Assembly (NCBI GenBank): GCA_947072565.1
Contig: CAMTIM010000074.1
Coordinates: 16,677-80,676, forward strand
Direction: 5' to 3'
Source: an uncultured Peptostreptococcaceae bacterium
GTDB lineage: Bacteria; Bacillota; Clostridia; Peptostreptococcales; Peptostreptococcaceae
Length of the DNA: 64,000 bases
Made by a program: the position numbers and the translations under genes. Numbering within the stretch: the first letter of the stretch is position 1; the number at the start of each line of letters is the position of its first letter. Shown here piece by piece: positions 54,669-63,917 of this stretch. Under the pieces are notes generated by a model, which was not told where the DNA came from, ran no database searches, and was given only the letters and a program-made list of their open reading frames with translations.

Positions 54669-55460
54669 CTATCTTCTGTATATAGCATCAGCCATCTTAG
54701 ATGCTCTTATATTTTCTTTTATATCATGTACTCTAACAAAGTCCACTCCATCTCTTATTCCAAGAACTGTGGTAGCTATAGTTCCTTCTACTCTTTCTTT
54801 AGGCTCTACATTTAACACATTTCCTATTACAGATTTTCTAGATGTTCCAAGAAGAATTGGGTATCCTAATGTCTTTAGTTCTCCTAATCTTTTTAATACT
54901 TCTAAATTTTGTTCAAATGTTTTTCCAAAACCAATACCTGGATCTAATATTATTTTTTCTTTTTTTATGCCTGCCTTTAATCCTATTTCTATACTTTCTA
55001 GTAAAAAGTCTTTCATACTTTCTATTATATCTTTTTCGTAATGTGTACCTTCTTGATTGTGCATTATACAAACATATGCATCGTGGCTAGCTATAACACT
55101 TGCCATGTTACTATCTTTTCTAAGTCCCCATACATCATTTATCATATCTACGCCTAATTCTAAAGATGCTTTTGCAACTTCGGCTTTATATGTATCTACT
55201 GATATGGGTACATCTATTTGTTCTTTAAGTTTTTTTATAACTGGTGTAACTCTTCTTAATTCTTCTTTAGCGTCTACATAATTATGTCCAGGTCTAGTTG
55301 ATTCTCCACCTAGATCTATTATATCTGCGCCTTCTTTTACCATTTGCTTAGCATGATTAACAGCTACATCTATATTATTAAAATCTCCACCATCAGAAAA
55401 ACTATCTGGAGTAACATTTAATATTCCCATTATATAAGTCTTTTTCCCATAATCAAACAT
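54669..55460 (-). CDS. folP: Dihydropteroate synthase
   Basis: A 263-residue TIM-barrel enzyme that joins p-aminobenzoate to the pterin pyrophosphate; sulfonamide target. GILNVTPDSFSDGGDF near residue 12, DLGGESTRPGH, and SVDTYKAEVAKASL are intact. Starts 23 bases after folE. Confidence 0.96.
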   Translation of the reverse strand: MFDYGKKTYIMGILNVTPDSFSDGGDFNNIDVAVNHAKQMVKEGADIIDLGGESTRPGHNYVDAKEELRRVTPVIKKLKEQIDVPISVDTYKAEVAKASLELGVDMINDVWGLRKDSNMASVIASHDAYVCIMHNQEGTHYEKDIIESMKDFLLESIEIGLKAGIKKEKIILDPGIGFGKTFEQNLEVLKRLGELKTLGYPILLGTSRKSVIGNVLNVEPKERVEGTIATTVLGIRDGVDFVRVHDIKENIRASKMADAIYRR

Positions 55461-55482
55461 ATTATCAATTTCTCCTAGTTTA

Positions 55483-56055
55483 TTATTTCATTGCTATTAA
55501 ACTCATAGCTTCAGCTCTAGCTGCTATATCTTTTTCAAATACGCCTCTAACTGCTGATGTCATAGTTTTTGACCCTGGCTTTTTAACACCTCTCATAGTC
55601 ATACACATATGCTCTGCTTCAACAACAACTATAACTCCGTATGGTTCTAATTCCTTCATTATTATATCTGCAATACCTTTAGTTATTCTTTCTTGTAGTT
55701 GTGGTCTTTTAGCAAAAGTTTCTACTACTCTAGCTAGTTTAGAAAGACCTGTTAACTTTCCACCCTTAGGTATATATGCAATATGCGCCTTTCCAAAGAA
55801 TGGTACTAGATGATGCTCACAACAAGAATAAAAAGGTATATCTTTAACTAATACTAATTCTTCATGACTTTCCTCTTGGAAAATAACTTTTAAATGATCA
55901 CTGGGCTCTTGATGTAGCCCTGCAAATATTTCTTCATACATCCTAGCTACTCTATCCGGAGTATCTAATAACCCTTCTCTATCTGGATCTTCTCCTATTG
56001 CTTCTAATATGTCTCTTACTGCATTTTTTATTTTGTCTTTGTCTACCTTGCTCAT
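55483..56055 (-). CDS. folE: GTP cyclohydrolase I
   Basis: A 190-residue enzyme converting GTP to dihydroneopterin triphosphate. The zinc site [19 protein letters not shown] and [15 protein letters not shown] are conserved. The first pterin step in the operon. GGGGGCT precedes its ATG. Confidence 0.96.
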   Translation of the reverse strand: MSKVDKDKIKNAVRDILEAIGEDPDREGLLDTPDRVARMYEEIFAGLHQEPSDHLKVIFQEESHEELVLVKDIPFYSCCEHHLVPFFGKAHIAYIPKGGKLTGLSKLARVVETFAKRPQLQERITKGIADIIMKELEPYGVIVVVEAEHMCMTMRGVKKPGSKTMTSAVRGVFEKDIAARAEAMSLIAMK

Positions 56056-56072
56056 TGGTTTAGCCCCCTTGA

Positions 56073-56774
56073 TTAGTAAGTTATTTTTATGATTTTGTTT
56101 GATTTTATATTATTAAATATATATTTATAAACATTTAATAAATCTTCATATTTATAATTTTCATGGACATTCTTAACTAAATTAAAAAGTTCTAAATTTT
56201 CTTTTTTTAATTCTTTTAATAAGTTTTTGTCTTTAGGTATCCATTTATTATTTATAATGAAATACCCAATTATTATATCTTTTATATATATATTCGTCAA
56301 AAACTCATATTCAAATTTTTCTATTTTATGATTTTTATTTAGTCTATCTATTTTACCTTTAATATCAGTTTTCATAAAATACTTTTGTTCATTAGACAAA
56401 ACATTAGGACCTTCTAAAAATTTCTTATTACATAGATTTACTATATCAGCTCCACTTTTTGTTTTATCATAAATTATTTTTGGATTTTTCATTTCTTTTA
56501 AGAAAAAATACTCCTTATTATCTATTAGTTCTTTTAGTCCATCATATGAAAAATAATTAATGTCAAACTCTACCCCATCTACCTCTTTTATCTCTCGCAC
56601 TTGCTTTTCCCCTTGTTTAGCAAGTACAAATATATCAATATCATTTACTTTTACATCTTTATTATTAAAGTCAATTCCTTTTGAAGAGCCAACTAAAAAT
56701 ACTACTTCTGCTTTTGTGTCATTTATTATTTTACTTATTTCATTTTTGTATATACTGTTAATTGTCTTAATCAT
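56073..56774 (-). CDS. Nucleotidyltransferase-fold protein in the folate operon
   Basis: A 233-residue protein with a minimal nucleotidyltransferase signature: [13 protein letters not shown] then [16 protein letters not shown] (GS...DxD) near residues 25-50, and a lysine-rich helical C-terminus. It is similar in type to small NTase-fold proteins but I cannot name a subfamily. It sits between pabC and folE. Starting at the ATG 56774 leaves GGAG at a good distance; the ATG at 56786 overlaps the pabC stop. The step from dihydroneopterin triphosphate to dihydroneopterin has no gene in this operon. I mention this only as a lead; an NTase is not an obvious candidate. Confidence 0.8.
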   Translation of the reverse strand: MIKTINSIYKNEISKIINDTKAEVVFLVGSSKGIDFNNKDVKVNDIDIFVLAKQGEKQVREIKEVDGVEFDINYFSYDGLKELIDNKEYFFLKEMKNPKIIYDKTKSGADIVNLCNKKFLEGPNVLSNEQKYFMKTDIKGKIDRLNKNHKIEKFEYEFLTNIYIKDIIIGYFIINNKWIPKDKNLLKELKKENLELFNLVKNVHENYKYEDLLNVYKYIFNNIKSNKIIKITY

Positions 56775-56785
56775 TTTTTTCTCCA

Positions 56786-57529
56786 TTATTTATTGAAAGC
56801 ATATAAAATTTTATCAAATATTTCATTAGAATCATCATATTCTATGTCTTCTATAGAACTGATTTTCATCATTCCCATAAGACTATTGCTGATAAAAGCA
56901 AAGTCAAATTCTTTCATTTTATTCGATTTTATTTCCATTTCTTCCAACTGTATATTTAATTCGCCACAAATATCCATAATCCTTCTTTTTGTTATGCCAT
57001 TTAGTATAGATAATTTGCTATTTGGCGTAAATATTTTATTGCCTTTTATAAAAAATATATTACTCATAGAGCATTCCAACACTACATTATCTATATTTGT
57101 AAATATCCCATCATCATAACCATTTTGTAAGGCATAATTCTTAGTATAAATACTTTCAAAATAATTTGTAGTCTTATGTCTGTTTATTAAACTCTCTCCT
57201 CTTTTTATAGGAGATATATTTAATTTAAATCCATCTTCATATTTTTTTTTAGTATATACTATATCTCTAGTTGAAATATTATAACCTTCGTCACATACAG
57301 TTATTCTAAGGGCTTTGTTAGATATTTTATTTTCTTTTATATATCCTAATACTTCTTTTATTAAAAATTCTTTTTCATATTTGAAACTCAAATTTAATTC
57401 TTTTATAGAATTAAACATCCTATCCATATGCAAATTTAATTCTATAGGTTCTTCTTCAACCTTTATAGTTTCAAATAATCCTATTCCAAACTTGCTTAAA
57501 TTACTCTCAAATGATACTTTATTCTTCAT
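56786..57529 (-). CDS. pabC: Aminodeoxychorismate lyase
   Basis: A 247-residue PLP enzyme of the branched-chain aminotransferase fold (class IV) that releases p-aminobenzoate from aminodeoxychorismate. FGIGLFETIKVEEEPIELN, then NGYDDGIFTNIDNVVLECSMSNIFFI, which fits the family. Slightly short but full-length. Overlaps pabB by about 11 bases. Confidence 0.93.
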   Translation of the reverse strand: MKNKVSFESNLSKFGIGLFETIKVEEEPIELNLHMDRMFNSIKELNLSFKYEKEFLIKEVLGYIKENKISNKALRITVCDEGYNISTRDIVYTKKKYEDGFKLNISPIKRGESLINRHKTTNYFESIYTKNYALQNGYDDGIFTNIDNVVLECSMSNIFFIKGNKIFTPNSKLSILNGITKRRIMDICGELNIQLEEMEIKSNKMKEFDFAFISNSLMGMMKISSIEDIEYDDSNEIFDKILYAFNK

Positions 57530-58868
57530 AATAACCTCTTAGAGCTTTCATTATAGACTTAGCTTTATCTAATGTTTCTTGGTATTCATCTTCTGGATTA
57601 GAGTCCCAAGTCATACCTCCTCCAACTTGGAAATATATATCCTTATCTTGCTTTACAATAGTTCTTATTGCAATATTTAAATCCATATCTCCATCAAATC
57701 CTATATAACCAATAGAACCTGTATATACATTTCTTTGAGTTGGCTCTAATTCATCTATTATTTCCATAGCTCTAATTTTTGGAGCACCTGTAATAGATCC
57801 TCCTGGGAATGTAGCTTTTATTGCATCTATACAATCATTTTCATCATTTAATTGTCCAACTACAGTTGCTACTAAATGGTTTACATTTGCATAAGGTTCT
57901 ATTACAAATAATTCAGGAACTTTTACACTTCCTATTTTTGATATTCTTCCAATGTCATTTCTTTCTAAATCTACTATCATAAGTAGCTCTGCTCTATCTT
58001 TTTCACTATTTCTTAATTCTTCTTGAAGCTTTAAATCTTCTTGTTCAGTTTTTCCTCTTGGTCTAGTTCCTTTTATAGGTCTAGTTTCGACTTTCCTATC
58101 TTTACATTTTATAAATCTCTCTGGAGAATTTGATAATATGTTGCTATGTTCAAAGTTTAAAAATGCTCCAAATGGTGCTGGGCTAAATCTTCTTAAATCT
58201 CTATAAAGTTCATAACTTGATAAATTCGTTTGTCCACTAAACCTTTGAGTTAAATTAGCTTGATATATATCACCTTGTCTTATGTAGTTTTGAACTTTTC
58301 TAACTGAATCTTCAAATTGTGTTTTAGTAAAGTTTGACTTTAACTTTATTGGTTCAACTTCTTTTTCTTCATAACAAATATTATCAATTCCTTTCTTCTC
58401 AGCTTTTATTATTTTATCTTCGATTTCACAAATTATAGTTTTTTCTAATTCAACATCTATATCCGGAGTAGCTATGTATGTTCTTTGATCCAAATGATCT
58501 ATTACCACTACCCAATTGTATAATCCAAAGTACAAGTCATATACATTTGTATCGTCCTCAGCGCTTCTAGGAAGGTCTTCTGTATAGTTCCCCAGGTCAT
58601 AAGATAGATAACCAACTGCTCCTCCTATAAATGGAAGTGATGTATTATTTTCAACTTTATATTTATTTAATTCTTCTTGTAAATTATCTAGCGGATTATT
58701 TAAAGTGTTTTTATATTTAATTACTTTAAAAGGGTTACTACTTATAAAAGAGTATCTTCCTAATTTTTTAGGATCCATAGCACTATCTAATATAAAGCTA
58801 TTTTCCTCATCTTTAAAAATAGTAAATATTTCAAAAGAACCTAATTTAGTATTTATTTCTCTTATCAT
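57519..58868 (-). CDS. pabB: Aminodeoxychorismate synthase component I
   Basis: A 449-residue chorismate-binding enzyme that aminates chorismate using ammonia from PabA. SNSPERFIKCKDRKVETRPIKGTRPRG, the DRAELLMIVDLERNDIG segment and FPGGSITGAPKIRAMEIIDELEP are the family marks. Start at 58868 touches the pabA stop. Confidence 0.94.
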   Translation of the reverse strand: MIREINTKLGSFEIFTIFKDEENSFILDSAMDPKKLGRYSFISSNPFKVIKYKNTLNNPLDNLQEELNKYKVENNTSLPFIGGAVGYLSYDLGNYTEDLPRSAEDDTNVYDLYFGLYNWVVVIDHLDQRTYIATPDIDVELEKTIICEIEDKIIKAEKKGIDNICYEEKEVEPIKLKSNFTKTQFEDSVRKVQNYIRQGDIYQANLTQRFSGQTNLSSYELYRDLRRFSPAPFGAFLNFEHSNILSNSPERFIKCKDRKVETRPIKGTRPRGKTEQEDLKLQEELRNSEKDRAELLMIVDLERNDIGRISKIGSVKVPELFVIEPYANVNHLVATVVGQLNDENDCIDAIKATFPGGSITGAPKIRAMEIIDELEPTQRNVYTGSIGYIGFDGDMDLNIAIRTIVKQDKDIYFQVGGGMTWDSNPEDEYQETLDKAKSIMKALRGYYEE

Positions 58869-59452
58869 TATTTTAGTCCCCCTTCTCTAGCTTGTTTTAT
58901 AAAGTTTTTAAGGATGTCATGTCCTTGCTCTGATAATATAGCTTCTGGATGGAACTGAACTCCTTCTATAAGGTATTTTTTGTGTCTTATACCCATTATT
59001 TCATTTTCTTTTGTTATAGCTGTTACTTCTAAGTCTTTTGGTAAACTTTCTAAATCTATTACTAATGAATGATATCTTGTTACATTCAAAGGGTTATTAA
59101 GGCCTTTAAATACACCTTCATTAGTGTGCTTTATGCTGTGAACTTTTCCGTGTACTGGTTGGTTTGCTTTTAAAACCTTTCCTCCAAATACATGACCTAT
59201 AGTTTGATGACCTAAACATATACCAAATATTGGCTTTTTACCTTTAAATTCATTTACTACATCTATACAAATACCTGCTTCTTTTGGTGAACAAGGTCCT
59301 GGTGATAAAAATATCATTTCTGGATCTAGTTTTGTTATTTCTTCTAAACTAATTTCATTATTTCTTTTTATCAACACCTCTTCACCTAGTTCTCCAATGT
59401 ATTGAACTAAATTATAAACAAATGAATCATAATTATCTATCATAAGAATCAT
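58868..59452 (-). CDS. pabA: Aminodeoxychorismate synthase component II
   Basis: A 194-residue class I glutamine amidotransferase: GICLGHQTIGHVFGG has the nucleophile Cys; the His/Glu of the triad is in VQFHPEAILSEQG. It supplies ammonia to PabB and may be shared with anthranilate synthase. First gene of the operon, with GGGGGGG-type site upstream. Confidence 0.94.
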   Translation of the reverse strand: MILMIDNYDSFVYNLVQYIGELGEEVLIKRNNEISLEEITKLDPEMIFLSPGPCSPKEAGICIDVVNEFKGKKPIFGICLGHQTIGHVFGGKVLKANQPVHGKVHSIKHTNEGVFKGLNNPLNVTRYHSLVIDLESLPKDLEVTAITKENEIMGIRHKKYLIEGVQFHPEAILSEQGHDILKNFIKQAREGGLK

Positions 59453-59485
59453 TTCTATTTCCCCCCCACTAAAATTCTATATTCT

Positions 59486-59496
59486 ATGACTGTATT
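59486..59496 (-). promoter_or_regulatory. Operator half-site, downstream copy
   Basis: ATGACTGTATT on the plus strand, an exact inverted match of the copy at 59575-59585. It lies within the leader about 45 bases after the predicted start. Confidence 0.45.
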
Positions 59497-59546
59497 TAAT
59501 CCTACAAATCAATCGAATTTTAGTATTTTATATATGTATATTAATA

Positions 59547-59576
59547 ATTATATATTTTTATAGAAATCTATGTCAA
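59547..59576 (-). promoter_or_regulatory. Promoter of the folate operon
   Basis: Minus-strand -35 TTGACA (59571-59576) and -10 TATAAT (59547-59552), spacing 18 bp. Confidence 0.78.
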
Positions 59577-59585
59577 TACAGTCAT
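59575..59585 (-). promoter_or_regulatory. Operator half-site, upstream copy
   Basis: AATACAGTCAT on the plus strand, overlapping the -35 of the folate promoter. Its inverted partner is at 59486-59496. Confidence 0.45.
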
Positions 59586-59616
59586 TTTTAAGGATACTTT
59601 AATTATTAAATTTAAC

Positions 59617-59643
59617 TAAAAAAAAAGGAGCGTTATCCGCTCC
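59617..59643 (-). terminator. Terminator overlapping the 107-aa gene end
   Basis: Stem GGAGCG/CGCTCC (59627-59632, 59638-59643) with a five-base loop and a long minus-strand U-run. The stop codon TAA lies inside the loop. Confidence 0.88.
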
Positions 59644-59956
59644 TCTTTGCTATTTTATAACCTGCATTATAGTACTTATCTTTTTTTCCTTTTTGCTCTC
59701 TTGATTCTATCAGATTGTTAATTTTGTTTATATAGTTATCATCGTCAGAAAGCCTTATAAGGCTAGCTAAATAGTATCCATCTGTGCTTTTAGGAATTTT
59801 TTTATTTATCACTAAATCTATTGCAGTCTTTGCAGCCTCAAAATGTTTTAAATGAGTATGTCCGCCTTCAAATTCCTTTTTAGTGTTGTAAACAATATAG
59901 CCTTCCTTCACTTGAAATATTATAAACTCTTTTCTTTCATAGATTTTATTATACAT
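59633..59956 (-). CDS. Hypothetical protein, 107 aa
   Basis: An unrecognised small soluble protein of 107 residues (FIIFQVKEGYIVYNTKKEFEGGHTHLKHF). It has a histidine pair (GGHTHLKH) near residue 32 that is not a known metal motif. The 3' end overlaps its own terminator. There is no strong ribosome binding site close to the ATG at 59956, but AGAAGGATTG is 12 bases away. The length, codon pattern and terminator support it as real. Confidence 0.6.
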   Translation of the reverse strand: MYNKIYERKEFIIFQVKEGYIVYNTKKEFEGGHTHLKHFEAAKTAIDLVINKKIPKSTDGYYLASLIRLSDDDNYINKINNLIESREQKGKKDKYYNAGYKIAKRSG

Positions 59957-60140
59957 ATATTAAATCAATCCTTCTCAAGATAGTCTTACTATATATATAT
60001 TAATCTAATTCAAAAATGTTTTACATTTTTTTATTTTTCTCATGTATTTTTTAAGCATATTGTTATCATATTGTGAATATATTCAGTTTATATCGTATTT
60101 ATTCTATATTTTATTTTAGTAAAAATTATAGTTTTATTTT

Positions 60141-60833
60141 TTATTTATTATTTATTAACTCTGAAACAGTTACAAATTTATATCCTTTTTCTATCATTTT
60201 GGGAATAAGAATGTCAAGAGCCTCTACTGTATTGTCCGTTGCATAATCATGTAGTAAAATTATATCCCCATTTTTAGCATTATTCATTATTGTATCTGCA
60301 ATTTTATTTGCTCCTGGATTTTGCCAATCTCTTGCATCTACTGTAGTCCATAATACTATTTTATAGTTATATTTTCTAGCAATAGCTTCTAATGATTCTC
60401 TTTTATAGCTACCATATGGAGGTCTAAATAAAGTTGGTTTTTTACCTGTCAATTTCACAAGTATGTCTTCACATTTTTTTATTTCATCCTCTAGCTGTGC
60501 TTTACTTAAATTACTTATATCAGGATGATTAAAAGTATGATTTCCTATTTCATGCCCTTCCTTACTTGCTCTAATTAAAGGTTTTGAATACCAATTAGCA
60601 TGCTTTCCTGCTATAAAAAAAGTACCTTTTATATCATACTTTTTCAATACATCTAAAACTTGGTTTGTTTCTTTAGGATGAGGACCATCGTCAAATGTTA
60701 ATGCTATTATTTTTTTATCAGTTGGTCCATTTTTCACAAATACTTCTTCTTCGCTACCATATGCAAATACATTTACATTTAAAATCATAATTAGGGTTAT
60801 TACAATAAATGCTAATTTTTTATTATGTCTCAT
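60141..60833 (-). CDS. Polysaccharide deacetylase (PdaA/PdaB type)
   Basis: A 230-residue exported carbohydrate esterase family 4 enzyme. An N-terminal signal (HNKKLAFIVITLIMILNVNVFAYG) is followed by the NodB domain: metal motif ALTFDDGPHP, EIGNHTFNHPD, LFRPPYGSYK and the late LHDYATDN. It removes acetyl groups from peptidoglycan or chitin-like glycans outside the membrane. In clostridia such enzymes contribute to lysozyme resistance or spore cortex; I cannot tell which. It is downstream of the CAP gene. Confidence 0.9.
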   Translation of the reverse strand: MRHNKKLAFIVITLIMILNVNVFAYGSEEEVFVKNGPTDKKIIALTFDDGPHPKETNQVLDVLKKYDIKGTFFIAGKHANWYSKPLIRASKEGHEIGNHTFNHPDISNLSKAQLEDEIKKCEDILVKLTGKKPTLFRPPYGSYKRESLEAIARKYNYKIVLWTTVDARDWQNPGANKIADTIMNNAKNGDIILLHDYATDNTVEALDILIPKMIEKGYKFVTVSELINNK

Positions 60834-60859
60834 ATTTATGACGTCCTTTCAAAATTTTA

Positions 60860-61846
60860 CTATTTATAGAAATTTTGAGTATAATATATACTATAATCTC
60901 CTCCAAAACAAACTCCAACTCCTATATTATTATATTCCCCTAAAATATTATTTCTATGACCCTTAGAATTCATCCATGCTTCATGTGCGTATATTGCACT
61001 AGTTTGACCAGCTGCTATGTTTTCACCCGCACTAACGTAATCAATACCTTCTTTTTTCATTCTATCAAATGGACTTTTGTTTTCTTTGTCAGTATGATCA
61101 AAATAATTATTTTTCATCATATTTTCGCTATGTTTCCTTGAGCTTACAGTTGCTTTTTCACTGTAGTCCAAACCATTTAAATTTTTTTGATATCTTACGC
61201 TATTTGTAAGATCTATTATTTGTAATTCAAAACTTTTTTTTAAGTTTTCGCTAGGTTTTGAATACATTGAGTTCAAACTGAGTTCTGCCTCGTTACTTAT
61301 TATTTGATAAGAACACACTCTATTAGATTCATAAATATCATAAAAAAAAGTTATATATTTATCATCTTTCTTTACAATATCATATTGATTTTTTGAATTT
61401 ATTATATATCTGGTATTTCCTTTTTTCTTATATTTTAATATCTCATAATTATCTACTACCTTTTGATTAGTATCATTTATACGTACGTTATCTATTTCAC
61501 ATGAATTTATATAATTGCTATAAAGCCCAACTACAGTATCATTTTCTATACCAACCATAGCAAATTTTTCTTTATGTTGATTGTATACATACCATTTAAA
61601 GTCATATTCACTATCATCTATTCTATTTGGTTCTCCTATTATAGATAATACAAATTCCTTAGTATCACCTATTTTTATAGTCTCAAATTTTTCTATATTC
61701 ACATCTATATTCTCATCATTTTCTACTTTTTTATTAGTCTTTTTGTTTTGAGTTGCAATTTCATATTTAGATGTATCTTCTTTTAAAAAAGAAGAATTAA
61801 ATAATATACCTATTAAAATAATGCTTATAAATACTATCTTTTTCAA
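60860..61846 (-). CDS. CAP-domain protein, CAP-associated N-terminal domain
   Basis: A 328-residue exported protein. A signal-like N-terminus (KKIVFISIILIGILFNSSFL) leads to a CAP-associated N-terminal domain (ETIKIGDTKEFVLSIIGEPNRIDD, residues about 55-150) and then the CAP/SCP domain: NSVRYQKNLNGLDYSEKATVSSRKHSENM, GENIAAGQ, HEAWMNSKGHRNNIL. The CAP histidines and glutamate are intact. Start TTG at 61846, nine bases after GGAG; the TTG at 61861 overlaps that. Homologues such as YkwD are secreted; activity unknown. Paired with the deacetylase. Confidence 0.88.
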   Translation of the reverse strand: MKKIVFISIILIGILFNSSFLKEDTSKYEIATQNKKTNKKVENDENIDVNIEKFETIKIGDTKEFVLSIIGEPNRIDDSEYDFKWYVYNQHKEKFAMVGIENDTVVGLYSNYINSCEIDNVRINDTNQKVVDNYEILKYKKKGNTRYIINSKNQYDIVKKDDKYITFFYDIYESNRVCSYQIISNEAELSLNSMYSKPSENLKKSFELQIIDLTNSVRYQKNLNGLDYSEKATVSSRKHSENMMKNNYFDHTDKENKSPFDRMKKEGIDYVSAGENIAAGQTSAIYAHEAWMNSKGHRNNILGEYNNIGVGVCFGGDYSIYYTQNFYK

Positions 61847-61968
61847 TTTACCACACTCCAATAAATTTGCTATTTGATATAGTTTTAATTGTATAAGCTT
61901 TTCATGCTAATATTATATATTTATAAAATACGTATTTATAATATATGTTTAAACTTATATATTTATAA

Positions 61969-62009
61969 TATAAAAAACCTTATTCTTTATTTAAATAAGG
62001 TTTTTTATA
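61969..62009 (-). terminator. Terminator of the MORN-repeat gene
   Basis: Stem TATAAAAAACCTTAT with ATAAGGTTTTTTATA, 11-base loop, overlapping the stop, with A-tracts giving a minus-strand U-run. Confidence 0.8.
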
Positions 62010-62802
62010 TTATAAATGAAAATATTTCATCTAAAGTTCTATTGAATATTGAAGGTTTATCAAATTTCCATGTTCCTTCATAAACTAACTCGTTTTCTAA
62101 GTAAAAAGTACCTTGTCCATGTCTTTTTCCATGTACAAATTCGCCTTCATATCTCTTTCCTTCTTCCCATATATATGTACCTTGACCATGAGCTAAATTA
62201 TTTTTCCAATCGCCCTTATATATCAATCTACCATTTGAATCATAGCATGACCCATTTCCATCCATTTTATTATTTTTAAATTCTCCTACATATATACATC
62301 CATCATCCCACTTGTATATACCCATTCCATTTCGTTTGCTATTTTCCCAATTGCCTATATATTCATTTCCACCATTATAAATCATCTGACCTATACCATT
62401 CATTTTGTCGCATTTAAAAGCACCTGTATAGATATTTCCGTTGTTAAACGTAATTATACCATTACCATCTTTCATATCATCTTTAAATTCGCCTATGTAT
62501 TCTATTCCTTCTATAAATGTATATATGCCTTTTCCATTCATTTTCCCATCAATTATCTTACCTATATATACATCTCCATTTGAAAAATTATATATTTTAT
62601 TAGAAGCCTTTTTAGAGTTTGGCAATTCTTCTATGTTGATATTTTCTTTTTCTAGAGCTAAAATTTCTTCTTCTGTCGCTTTTTCTTTTCTTTTAATTGT
62701 AATTTTTTGTATAACTTTAATAGTCTTAACTTCTTTCTTTGCATCATTTATAAATTTTAAATATTGATTATATATATTAACATATTCTCTAGATAAATTC
62801 AT
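62005..62802 (-). CDS. MORN-repeat protein
   Basis: A 265-residue soluble protein. A lysine/glutamate-rich N-terminus (residues 1-65, partly coiled) is followed by about seven MORN repeats of 22-23 residues: each reads like Y-x-G-x-(F/W)-x-x-x-x-x-x-G-x-G, for example YIGEFKDDMKDGNGIITFNNG and YVGEFKNNKMDGNGSCYD. MORN repeats bind membranes or proteins; bacterial copies are often linked to cell-wall or spore proteins. I cannot assign a process. Start at 62802 has AGGAGA-like sequence upstream. Confidence 0.88.
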   Translation of the reverse strand: MNLSREYVNIYNQYLKFINDAKKEVKTIKVIQKITIKRKEKATEEEILALEKENINIEELPNSKKASNKIYNFSNGDVYIGKIIDGKMNGKGIYTFIEGIEYIGEFKDDMKDGNGIITFNNGNIYTGAFKCDKMNGIGQMIYNGGNEYIGNWENSKRNGMGIYKWDDGCIYVGEFKNNKMDGNGSCYDSNGRLIYKGDWKNNLAHGQGTYIWEEGKRYEGEFVHGKRHGQGTFYLENELVYEGTWKFDKPSIFNRTLDEIFSFII

Positions 62803-62937
62803 ATTGTATTTCTCCTATCAATTTTTGTCAACTTTTATCCTAAACTTATTATATCTTAATTCGAATATATTTTTCCATATATAAATATTTTTTTATATAT
62901 ATTATAGTTATATATTTTATAAATTATATAATTTATT

Positions 62938-62980
62938 TAAAAAAGGGATATTTCATATCTATGAAATATCCCTTTTTTAA
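62938..62980 (-). terminator. Terminator of the YitT gene
   Basis: Stem AAAAAAGGGATATTTCAT with complement and ATCT loop, flanked by A- and T-runs. Confidence 0.88.
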
Positions 62981-63050
62981 ACAATATATTATCCGATTTA
63001 ATATAAATTATTTTATCTATCCGATCAGTTTATTATTTTTTAAAATGTTT

Positions 63051-63917
63051 CTATAAATATTTTTCCTTAAATCCTCTTCCTTTAACCTCAGTTACATCAT
63101 TAACTGATATAAATGATTTTTTATCATATTTTAATGATATTTCTTTTATTTTTGGTATTTCATTTGATGAAACTATACAATATATAATTTTCTTTTTCTC
63201 ATGAGTATAAGCTCCTTCAGCATCTAAAAATGTAACACCTCTATGAAGTGAACTCATAATATCTTTAGCAATGCAATCACTTTCTCGTGATATAACCATT
63301 ACAGATTTTTGATAATTCATAGCATCTTTTACGAAGTTCATTGAATATGCACTTAAAAACATTCCTATAAGCGTATATAGTGCTAAATCCATTCCAAATA
63401 ACACTCCACCTATTGAAACTATAAGAATATTTATAGAAAAAGTTGTATCTTTCATAGGTATATTCTTTTTAAATTTAAGTATTGCTGCTAGTATATCCGT
63501 TCCACCTTGTGATGACTTAGTTCTAAATACAATCCCTGTTCCTATTCCTGATAATATTCCTCCATATACACTTTGAAGTAATATATCTTTTATAGGTATA
63601 AAGTGACCTATGTCTTGAGTCAATCCAAGTAATAAAGAAAATATTATCATATTTAACAAACTATAAATGCAAAATTCCTTTTCAAGGTATATAAATCCTA
63701 AAATAAATATCGGTATGTTTATTAAAAATGTTAAAAGTCCTACATTTACATGTGTTAAAAAATTGATTGCTGATGATGCACCAGGAACTCCTCCACTTAA
63801 TAAGTGTGCTGGTCTTAAAAAACCATTTATTCCTATGCATGCTATTATCATGCCTATGACTATAACAGAATACCTCAATAAAATATTATCGTTTAGGGCG
63901 GTGTTAACTTTGCTCAT
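63051..63917 (-). CDS. YitT-family membrane protein
   Basis: A 288-residue membrane protein of the YitT family (five or six spans, then a C-terminal DUF2179 domain VMVISRESDCIAKDIMSSLHRGVTFLDAEGAY). GVPGASSAINFLTHVN and SQGGTDILAAIL are family stretches. The function is unknown. The ATG at 63917 is chosen because AAGGAG lies just upstream; the TTG at 63932 precedes it. Confidence 0.9.
   Translation of the reverse strand: MSKVNTALNDNILLRYSVIVIGMIIACIGINGFLRPAHLLSGGVPGASSAINFLTHVNVGLLTFLINIPIFILGFIYLEKEFCIYSLLNMIIFSLLLGLTQDIGHFIPIKDILLQSVYGGILSGIGTGIVFRTKSSQGGTDILAAILKFKKNIPMKDTTFSINILIVSIGGVLFGMDLALYTLIGMFLSAYSMNFVKDAMNYQKSVMVISRESDCIAKDIMSSLHRGVTFLDAEGAYTHEKKKIIYCIVSSNEIPKIKEISLKYDKKSFISVNDVTEVKGRGFKEKYL

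Noticed and set aside
54652..55041. A 129-codon plus-strand frame across folB/folP.
   Set aside because: Antisense to two certain genes, no binding site, no homology-like motif.
62441..62767. A 108-codon plus-strand frame opposite the MORN gene.
   Set aside because: It is the complement of a clear repeat protein; the repeat explains the open frame.
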